Assembly: GCA_030671465.1 (NCBI GenBank) | Contig: DAOVIP010000040.1 | Coordinates: 1 to 9,671 of the forward strand | Length of the DNA: 9,671 bases | Direction of reading: 5' to 3' | From: Candidatus Aminicenantota bacterium | GTDB taxonomy: Bacteria; Acidobacteriota; Aminicenantia; UBA2199 | Shown: piece by piece, positions 1 through 5,426 of the stretch | Position numbering within the stretch: the stretch's first letter is position 1 | How the letters are laid out: each line of letters starts with the position of its first letter | The notes under the pieces: generated by a model | The model's database searches: none | The model's input: only the letters and a program-made list of their open reading frames with translations | What the model was told of the DNA's origin: nothing | Made by a program: the position numbers and the translations under genes

Positions 1-869
1 ATAATAATGTCAAAGTAATAGGAGCCTTTCTTCTCTGGTTTATAGGCAAGCTTGAAATCCAGGGTTTTGGTCTTCAATACTTCGTTCCTAGGTCGGGTTA
101 TGGTTTTATTTTCTGTGAGTTTTTCAATTTTTTGATAGTTGTGATACACATATACATCGATTTTGAATTTGACAACCATCTGATCCTCATTCTCTTCAAA
201 ACTGAGTTTCTTCACGGGGATCTCGATGATGATGTTGTCGTCCTTGAAATCCGCATCAAACTTGAAGATCCGTTTAAGTTCGGATTTGTTTCTCAAGTCC
301 AGAGTGAATTTAGCCATATCCAGGGCAGTCAGCAGTGTGGCTGGAACCCTGGATAACCTCAACTTTCCGAAACCATCCAGGTCAACAAACACCAAAGCCA
401 ACTGATATCGATAGTAGTACCATCTCTCCATGGGGTATCTTTTGGTTCCCATCAGGGCTCCGGTCATGGGATGGGTACGGGTGTAATCACCGAATTCCCT
501 CCGGTCGGGGAAACCCAGCTGGAGAAGGATTCTGCCTCTCTCTGTATCCCAGCCGGAATTTTTTACTTTTCCCTCTCTGAACCAGCGATTGGCATACTCA
601 ATCCGTTCTTCGAATTCCATTTTGTTTTCATTTTCTTCTGTTTCCGGAGTGGGATCCCTTTTCTGCCAGAATTCTTTTATGAATTCTTCTTCGGATACCT
701 GATTGGGTAGATGTTTATAAATGGCCAGTTCCTCTTTGGACATGATTAACCTTGCCTTTTCAAAAAAGGAATCAAAACGTATGTCCTGATTTATATTTTT
801 TTTGGGGCTACATCCGACTATCGCCAAAATCGAAATAGCGATGGATAGACTGATTAATATCTTTTTCAT
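1..869 (-). CDS. GWxTD-domain lipoprotein (3' end beyond window)
   Basis: I translated the reverse strand from ATG at 869 and the frame stays open for 289 codons to the left edge, with no stop. Residues 1-20 form a lipoprotein signal: lysines, a hydrophobic stretch, then IVGC with Cys20 as the lipidated residue. The motif GWDTERG sits at residues 106-112, the GWxTD signature with Glu in place of the usual Asp. It is followed by a short hydrophobic strand with LGFPDRR, and then an aromatic WYYYRY segment at 150-155 leading to VFVDLDGFG, as is typical of this family. Residues 200-289 look like beta-strands of a second domain. The ATG is preceded by AAGGAGG (874-880), a strong ribosome binding site, and by its own promoter candidate. 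GWxTD proteins are named for the motif and their role is not well established; they are common in Bacteroidota, Acidobacteriota and Aminicenantes. The molecular function is unknown, and the location is probably periplasmic, anchored in a membrane. Confidence 0.88.
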   Translation of the reverse strand, partial: MKKILISLSIAISILAIVGCSPKKNINQDIRFDSFFEKARLIMSKEELAIYKHLPNQVSEEEFIKEFWQKRDPTPETEENENKMEFEERIEYANRWFREGKVKNSGWDTERGRILLQLGFPDRREFGDYTRTHPMTGALMGTKRYPMERWYYYRYQLALVFVDLDGFGKLRLSRVPATLLTALDMAKFTLDLRNKSELKRIFKFDADFKDDNIIIEIPVKKLSFEENEDQMVVKFKIDVYVYHNYQKIEKLTENKTITRPRNEVLKTKTLDFKLAYKPEKKGSYYFDII

Positions 870-915
870 TGTTCCTCCTTGGCGAATTCATTTTTTCGGG
901 AAATCGTCTTTTTAA

Positions 916-944
916 ATTATAGCCTATATTGTTTTATTTTCCAA
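916..944 (-). promoter_or_regulatory. Candidate sigma70-type promoter for the GWxTD lipoprotein gene
   Basis: Read on the minus strand, TTGGAA (939-944) matches 4 of 6 bases of the -35 consensus. It is followed after exactly 17 bp by a perfect TATAAT (916-921). The predicted start of transcription near 909 would give a leader of about 40 nt that includes the AAGGAGG ribosome binding site. It lies in the 105-bp gap between the outer-membrane protein gene and the lipoprotein gene, so the latter may be transcribed independently of the operon upstream. The rest of the gap is AT-rich. It includes a run of seven T on the minus strand (943-949 in plus coordinates, shown as A) just after the barrel gene, but I found no convincing stem before it. 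Confidence 0.6.
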
Positions 945-974
945 AAAAATCATTTCATGCTGGCCGAAAGGAAC

Positions 975-1646
975 TTACCAAAAAAAGAATGTGAATCCCA
1001 GGTTGTATTTCAACCCGCTCAGATCCAGCTTCTCAAATCCTTCGAAGAACGAGGATAGCTCGCCTTTTAAATACTGGTACTTGGCTTCAAAAAAAAGTCC
1101 GAAAGAACGGTTGAACCTGAAACCAATTCCGGCCAGGGCATTGAATCCCAGGGTATAGGTGCTGGTTTCTGCATAGCCTTCCTGGACGCTCAAGTCCTCG
1201 AAGTTGAGAAAATCGCCCCACTGGGCGTATCTCCAGGCAAAAATTCCGGCTCCGATCCCGATAAATGGGTATAACTTTCCCTTGTGGCCGGTCGGATATA
1301 ATTTCAGATTTGCCTCCAGAGAAGTGATTCGGAGTGAAAGGTTTTGCAGAATCGGGTTTCCGTCCTCGTATTCCCAATCCTTGTACTGGCTGTATATGGT
1401 TTTATTGTAAGTTCCGCCGTTAAAAGAGATGGAAAAGCGTGAACCCAGAAAAAACTCGTATTCGGCTCCGTAATACAGATCGAGCATGTCCTGTTTGCCG
1501 AAGGCGAGATTTTCTATATTGATATCCCAAAGATCAGAGCTGAGAGAGGGTTGAAACAAGCCAATTTTTAAACTGAAGGCCTGGTTAGCCGATGATATCC
1601 CCGACAAGACTAGCAGGATCAATATGCATAGATTTATTTTTTTCAT
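975..1646 (-). CDS. Outer-membrane beta-barrel protein
   Basis: This 223-residue protein has a classic signal peptide: MKK, a hydrophobic stretch at about 4-17, then SSA with likely cleavage after Ala20. There is no lipobox. The mature part is made of short alternating amphipathic strands rich in Tyr, Phe and Gly, separated by polar turns. Examples are YYGAEYEFFLG near 58-68, LYPFIGIGAGIFAW near 125-138, and FEAKYQYLKG near 191-200. The chain ends FTFFFW, an aromatic C-terminus of the kind recognised by the BAM machinery. The pattern resembles small 8-strand barrels (OmpA-like/OmpW-like porin fold families), but I cannot assign a subfamily or ligand. The start is set by AGGAGG (1651-1656) placed just before the ATG. 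It stands 126 bp after the thioredoxin gene and 105 bp before the lipoprotein gene, so it may be expressed separately from both. A weak TAAAAT box (1672-1677) has no matching -35. Confidence 0.8.
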   Translation of the reverse strand: MKKINLCILILLVLSGISSANQAFSLKIGLFQPSLSSDLWDINIENLAFGKQDMLDLYYGAEYEFFLGSRFSISFNGGTYNKTIYSQYKDWEYEDGNPILQNLSLRITSLEANLKLYPTGHKGKLYPFIGIGAGIFAWRYAQWGDFLNFEDLSVQEGYAETSTYTLGFNALAGIGFRFNRSFGLFFEAKYQYLKGELSSFFEGFEKLDLSGLKYNLGFTFFFW

Positions 1647-1710
1647 TCTACCTCCTGAAGTTCAGAATGCAATTTTATTGCCATTTGAAATCCGGGAGAT
1701 TTCCCTTGAA

Positions 1711-1770
1711 ATGTCCTGATAAGAGGACATCATGATATCATGGAGGGTCCAGACTGGTTGATCAGTCCGG
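1711..1770. repeat. Cluster of three dyad symmetries in the thioredoxin/barrel-protein gap
   Basis: Three inverted repeats lie end to end. ATGTCCT (1711-1717) and AGGACAT (1724-1730) form a perfect 7-bp stem around a 6-nt loop. CATGATATCATG (1731-1742) is a perfect 12-bp palindrome. CCAGACTG (1749-1756) and CAGTCCGG (1763-1770) form an 8-bp stem with one G-U type mismatch, around a 6-nt loop. The last stem starts just after the thioredoxin stop codon at 1773-1775. No run of T follows any stem on the minus strand, so this is not a standard intrinsic terminator. It could stabilise the 3' end of the operon mRNA, act as a weak terminator, or hold operator sites for the barrel gene. In addition TTGAAAT occurs twice, at 1685-1691 and 1706-1712, 21 bp apart. 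Confidence 0.55.
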
Positions 1771-1772
1771 GT

Positions 1773-2081
1773 TCAGGGCTTTATGGCCCGGACAATCTTT
1801 TCAATTTTGGGAACCGAATTGAAACGGCTAATCTCCTGTCCGTTTTTAAAAATGATAATGGTCGGCACTCCCAGGATGAAGTTTTTTTGACCCGCTTCGG
1901 GTTCATCGGCAACATTGACTTCAAAGGCGCTGATATCCACTCCCTCCAGCTGGGTCAGCACTTCAGCTATCAGAGGGGGGATTTTTTTACAAGGAGCGCA
2001 TCCGGGCGAACTGAAATCAATGATGACAAATTCCGAGGCTTGCAGCTTCCCCTCCAGTTCATTCGATTTTAATGTTTCCAT
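1773..2081 (-). CDS. Small thioredoxin-fold protein with a CAPC active site
   Basis: This 102-residue protein has the size and order of a thioredoxin: strand VIIDF at 19-23, active site Cys28-Ala-Pro-Cys31, then a helix with KKIPP, a strand FEVNV at 53-57, and the cis-proline loop GVPT at 71-74 with Pro73. The usual WCGPC is changed: Gly27 replaces the Trp before the first Cys, and Ala29 replaces Gly inside the motif. The central buried Asp is kept as Asp22. There is no signal peptide, so it should act in the cytoplasm as a dithiol reductant or disulfide oxidoreductase. The start is supported by AAGGAAA a few bases upstream. It follows the TlpA-domain lipoprotein by 18 bp and is almost certainly co-transcribed with it. 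It may reduce a specific partner rather than serve as the general thioredoxin; the partner is unknown. Confidence 0.88.
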   Translation of the reverse strand: METLKSNELEGKLQASEFVIIDFSSPGCAPCKKIPPLIAEVLTQLEGVDISAFEVNVADEPEAGQKNFILGVPTIIIFKNGQEISRFNSVPKIEKIVRAIKP

Positions 2082-2099
2082 TTTATTTTTCCTTGTTTT

Positions 2100-3281
2100 T
2101 CAGTTTTGCAATAATTTGAGAATTTTTTCTCTGATAAAAGGGGCCTGGCCGGCTCCCATCTGAATATGATTGATCCGGCCCGATTTATCGATCAATATCA
2201 TGGCCGGGATTCCGGCCACAAAATATTTTGCGTAATCCTGGCCTTCATGGGAGATGGTTATGGGGTAGGGGATTTTATTTCGCCTGATAAATTTTTTTAT
2301 CAATGCCAATTCTTCTGCCTTATCGACTTTATTCCTTTCCTCCACATCATCCCGGTACATTCCGTATAATTTGGTATACCCGATAATGACCAGATTTTTT
2401 TTTCGGTACGATTGGTAAAGATCAGTCAACATGGGCAGGGTTTCCCGGCAGGGTGTGCACCAGGGGGCCCAGAAATCAATCAAAATGATTTTGCCCCGAA
2501 GCCCGGTCAGGGTCAGTGGGCGGGAATTGATCCAGGTTTCTGCTGATATTGAAGGGGCCTCTGAACCAATGAGATTGAGCTGGGACAGGCGGGCTTGAAA
2601 AAAGTGTTTTTCCATGGGGTGGTTTGCTGCCTGCAGGGCCTTTTCCATATACATTTTGGTTTCGGGAAGTTTGTCTTTTTTATAGGCTGCTCCAGCCAGA
2701 CTGGAATACATTCTACCCTTGAATACATTGAATTCATCTGGCAGATCCTTTGATTCCAGTAATTTGGTGCTATATTTTTCACGGACTTCGGCTTCTTGTG
2801 CCTTCAGGGCAAAAAAGAGACTGGCGGAAAAGAAATCATGGTCCCGCTTGAGGCGGGATTCGATCTCTCGGAACACTTTTAATGCGTCGGCTTTTTTATC
2901 CAGAGATATCAGGATCTGGACACTGGTCATTTTTATCTGGCTGGAAAATTTTGACTTTTGGGTGAGCAGGGGATTGATCAGTTGTTCGGCCTCATTGAAT
3001 CTTTTCAGTTGAAGGTATATTTTGGCGGTTAGGATATCCCGCTCATGGCTGGTGGGGACTGATTCGGCGGCATCCAATAATTTTTCCAGTTCTTTGCTTT
3101 TTTCCTTGATCAGTGCTTGATATTCATCTTGAGAACGAACCTGCTTGGTTTTTTGCTTATATTTTTGTTGAATATCCGAAAATCTTTTGGAGAAAGCTTC
3201 AAAGTCGATTTTTTCCTGTGAAGGGTGACAGGAAATCAATAAGCTGATGAAGACAATGGCGGTGGTCAATTTGGTTGTCAT
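2100..3281 (-). CDS. TlpA-family thiol-disulfide lipoprotein with helical N-terminal region
   Basis: The 393-residue protein starts with a lipoprotein signal ending LLISC, with Cys18 as the lipidation site, so it is anchored in a membrane and faces the periplasm. Residues 25-235 are almost wholly helical with repeated paired-helix patterns, for example around 80-105, 120-145, and 190-230, which resemble TPR-like repeats. Residues 238-393 form a TlpA/ResA-type thioredoxin domain: LRGKIILIDFWAPW leads into Cys275-Thr-Pro-Cys278, and the cis-proline is Pro359 in the AGIPA loop. Members of this family reduce periplasmic disulfides, for instance in cytochrome c maturation, but no cytochrome gene is in view. 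The N-terminal repeats may bind a client protein. AGGAGA 7 nt before the ATG supports the start. It lies 44 bp after the lipid kinase gene and 18 bp before the small thioredoxin gene. No DsbD/CcdA-type electron donor is present in the window. Confidence 0.87.
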   Translation of the reverse strand: MTTKLTTAIVFISLLISCHPSQEKIDFEAFSKRFSDIQQKYKQKTKQVRSQDEYQALIKEKSKELEKLLDAAESVPTSHERDILTAKIYLQLKRFNEAEQLINPLLTQKSKFSSQIKMTSVQILISLDKKADALKVFREIESRLKRDHDFFSASLFFALKAQEAEVREKYSTKLLESKDLPDEFNVFKGRMYSSLAGAAYKKDKLPETKMYMEKALQAANHPMEKHFFQARLSQLNLIGSEAPSISAETWINSRPLTLTGLRGKIILIDFWAPWCTPCRETLPMLTDLYQSYRKKNLVIIGYTKLYGMYRDDVEERNKVDKAEELALIKKFIRRNKIPYPITISHEGQDYAKYFVAGIPAMILIDKSGRINHIQMGAGQAPFIREKILKLLQN

Positions 3282-3325
3282 CGTTTCTCCTAAATGTTTA
3301 TGTTACTCCATAACCGGTACCGGAT

Positions 3326-4258
3326 TCAAATTCTGAGATTGATCTTTCTTTCAATAATTTCAAATATGGCCGGGAGTGTTTTGCCCATTTCACCGTCATA
3401 TTCAATATGAACGGTTTCATCAGAAGTGATTTCAATTTTTTTTGCCCTCTGGATAATCGCCTTGGGATGTTTTTCAATGGTACCTCGATAGAGATGAGGG
3501 GTGTTGGAAATGATTTCAAGTTTTTTCATGTCCTGGATCAGGACCAGATCAAAAAATCCATCATCGGGTTCTGCCCGGGGGGCAATTATCATACCCCCCC
3601 CGAATATCCCTCCGTTGGCAATGGCGCCGATCAGAAATTTGTCCTCAATGGTTTTGGAATCATCAATTACAACTTTAACTGTTTTGCTGGAGTAGGTCCC
3701 GAGTGTTTTCAACAGTCCCTTGTAGTAGGAAAAGGGGCCCCGTTTTAGCGAGGGAATACCCGCTAGTTTCTTAATGACTTCGGCCCCTAATCCGAAATCA
3801 GCGATATTTATGAAAAATTGATGGTTCTGAAGGTCGGTGTCCGGATTGTAGGTGATTCGTCCGATATCAATTTTTTTGGATTTTGAATTTTTTATCAGTT
3901 CCACCGATTCTTTCAGATCCCGGGGGATTTTCATGAAACGGATAAAATCGGACCCGGTTCCCGAAGGGATGATGCCCAGTGAGGCGTTTTCGTTAATGGT
4001 GGTCTTTGAATTGCGTTGGAAAAAGCCATTGGTGATTTCATTCAGGGTTCCATCTCCACCCACCCCGATAATCAGGTCAAAACCATCTTTGAGTATTTCT
4101 CGGGCAATCTGGGTGGCCTGCTTAGGTTTTTCAGTGAAGATGTATTTGAATTCTTTGAAATAGTTTTTCACAATTTCTTTTATGGTGTTCCAGCGCTGCC
4201 CTGTTTTCCCCCGGGCGGAAAAGGGATTGACAATGACGTGGACTTTATCTGCTATCAT
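3326..4258 (-). CDS. Diacylglycerol/lipid kinase of the YegS/DgkB family
   Basis: This 310-residue cytosolic enzyme has the full length and motif order of the family. The N-terminal domain starts VHVIVNPFSARGK (residues 6-18), and the nucleotide-binding signature GGDGTLNE is at 67-74. LGIIPSGTGSDFIR follows at 94-107; family members usually have GTGNDFAR, so Ser replaces Asn here. The C-terminal beta-sandwich carries NGGIFGGGM at 215-223, a PDDGFFD stretch at 231-237 and the late YDGE at 287-290. Such enzymes phosphorylate diacylglycerol or related lipids with ATP; the exact lipid cannot be told from sequence. The start ATG overlaps the stop of the upstream membrane-protein gene (ATGA) and also has a strong AGGAGG site. 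A run of eight G on the coding strand (3594-3601) lies inside the GGGM codons with the frame intact. The adjacent small membrane protein might act as its membrane partner, but this is only suggested by linkage. Confidence 0.92.
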   Translation of the reverse strand: MIADKVHVIVNPFSARGKTGQRWNTIKEIVKNYFKEFKYIFTEKPKQATQIAREILKDGFDLIIGVGGDGTLNEITNGFFQRNSKTTINENASLGIIPSGTGSDFIRFMKIPRDLKESVELIKNSKSKKIDIGRITYNPDTDLQNHQFFINIADFGLGAEVIKKLAGIPSLKRGPFSYYKGLLKTLGTYSSKTVKVVIDDSKTIEDKFLIGAIANGGIFGGGMIIAPRAEPDDGFFDLVLIQDMKKLEIISNTPHLYRGTIEKHPKAIIQRAKKIEITSDETVHIEYDGEMGKTLPAIFEIIERKINLRI

Positions 4259-4740
4259 GGCTGTTCCTCCTTTTTTTTGTCTTTATTGGAGAAAAAAATG
4301 GTTTTGCCGATCAGTCCGCCGGTCAAACCGGAAATAATGGCGAAGCAAAAGCCAATGGCAATCACCCCGAAGAACATCATTCTAAAATTTGTATTTTGCA
4401 CCAAGGACAGGACATCATCTTCGACCAGTGAGGCCAGGGAACCCACTTTGGCCAAGGCATTTTCGATTTTCTCTTCTGAAATGTTGAATACCATGATGGT
4501 AGAAAACAAAACGAAAATGATCCCACCGGTCAATCCGCTGGCGGCCCCGACCAGAGCAGCATCAGAGGTTTGAATTGCAGGCGTATCCTTTTTCAGTAGG
4601 TAGATGCTGATCAGACTTCCCACTCCCATCCATAGCATGAAAAAGATATTGAATAAGTTGATGATGGGAATGACGGATAGTATTCCTGAAAGCAACCCTC
4701 CTAACAGAATACTCTTTCTGGCAGACCTTAATTTTATCAT
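4255..4740 (-). CDS. Small polytopic membrane protein of unknown function
   Basis: I do not recognise this 161-residue protein. It has four probable membrane segments, at about 10-26, 28-49, 62-85 and 120-150. The N-terminus is basic (MIKLRSARK) and the C-terminus ends in a charged tail KDKKKEEQP. The third and fourth segments both contain SGLTGG (68-73 and 137-142), which hints at an internal duplication of a two-helix unit or at a shared glycine packing motif. Between them, residues 88-115 form a polar, acidic loop. It follows the transglycosylase gene by 12 bp, with a moderate TAGGA ribosome site. It overlaps the lipid kinase start by 4 bp (ATGA), so the two are translationally coupled. 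It may be a membrane partner or localiser for the kinase or may have an independent envelope role. No catalytic residues are evident. Confidence 0.82.
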   Translation of the reverse strand: MIKLRSARKSILLGGLLSGILSVIPIINLFNIFFMLWMGVGSLISIYLLKKDTPAIQTSDAALVGAASGLTGGIIFVLFSTIMVFNISEEKIENALAKVGSLASLVEDDVLSLVQNTNFRMMFFGVIAIGFCFAIISGLTGGLIGKTIFFSNKDKKKEEQP

Positions 4741-4752
4741 TGTCGAGGATTC

Positions 4753-5426
4753 CTATTCAATTATTTCCACATTCCCGTCGAATTTGGCGGGGAATAAGTC
4801 GGTTATGACAATCCTCCCTTCTTTGGTGGTATATTTGAATAATTTTTTCCTCGGTCTGGGTTTCAAGTAACCGCTGTAATGCAATCCCATATATTTCATG
4901 GTTCGCTTTATATAGTTATGGGTTTCCCGGTAAGGAGGAATTCCGTTGTGGTTTTTGATGGCTTTCTCACCGGCATTGTAGGCGGCCAGGGTGAGCGGGA
5001 GATTTTTATTGTATTTTCGGTACAGGTATTTCAGGTGGCTGATACCACCCTTCAGATTTTGATTGACATCAAATCTGTTTTTAACCCCGTACTGTCTGGC
5101 TGTATCCGGCATGAGTTGCATAAGACCGATGGCGCCCTTTTAGAGACTGCATAGGGATTAAAACTGGATTCGGCCTTTATCACTGCAATGATTAAATCTT
5201 CTCGCAGTTTATGCTCCTTGGACAGCGTTTTGATTTTCAGGAGATATGAATAGGGAATCGAGGGCGAGTAGGATGAATTTTTAAAATTGACTTGATTCCG
5301 GCTGTCATATTTGGACAGTCTGTTGGAAACAACAATTTTCCCATCCTTGTCATATTTGACGACTATTTCTGCCCAGAGAGAAATGGTGATAAAAAAAAGT
5401 AGAATTGAGATCGTCTTGGTTTTCAT
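4753..5426 (-). pseudogene. Lytic transglycosylase (SLT domain) with a one-base frameshift
   Basis: Two adjacent frames together make one lytic murein transglycosylase. The first part (5426 to 5052) has a signal peptide (MKTKTISILLFFITISLWA, cleaved after Ala19) and the SLT catalytic motif AESSFNP with Glu86. The second part (frame open from the shift to 4753) continues with MQLMPDTA, then [10 protein letters not shown], which is the other typical SLT motif. At AAAA (5138-5141 in plus coordinates) one missing base breaks the expected [13 protein letters not shown]; adding one A restores it exactly, and a protein of 224 residues results. The start overlaps the alaS stop (ATGA), with no ribosome site, so it is coupled. 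As the sequence stands, the product would be cut short at 124 residues and lack most of the domain. Whether this is a true mutation or an assembly error is open. The intact protein would cleave peptidoglycan in the periplasm between MurNAc and GlcNAc. Confidence 0.9.

Noticed and set aside
132..710. Three plus-strand frames of 74-81 residues at the left edge
   Set aside because: They are antisense to the GWxTD lipoprotein, whose continuous frame, lipobox and motif are convincing.
1749..1770. Intrinsic terminator behind the thioredoxin gene
   Set aside because: The 8-bp stem is real, but no run of T follows on the minus strand, and on the plus strand it is followed by mixed sequence. I list it as a dyad only.
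1740..2072. 110-residue plus-strand frame over the thioredoxin gene
   Set aside because: It mirrors the thioredoxin on the other strand and shows no domain of its own.
4016..4573. 185-residue open frame on the plus strand
   Set aside because: It is antisense to the lipid kinase and membrane protein genes, which have clear motifs and ribosome sites, and its translation shows no recognisable domain.
4753..5121. A separate short gene beginning at ATG 5121
   Set aside because: This methionine is the one inside the SLT motif GLMQLMP, and no ribosome site precedes it. It is the tail of the frameshifted transglycosylase.
5138..5141. Programmed -1 ribosomal frameshift in the transglycosylase
   Set aside because: The joined product would need a -1 shift at TCT-AAA-AGG. 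The tRNA on AAA would have to re-pair with TAA, and there is no classical slippery heptamer. A run of four A is also too short for efficient transcriptional slippage. A missing base is simpler.
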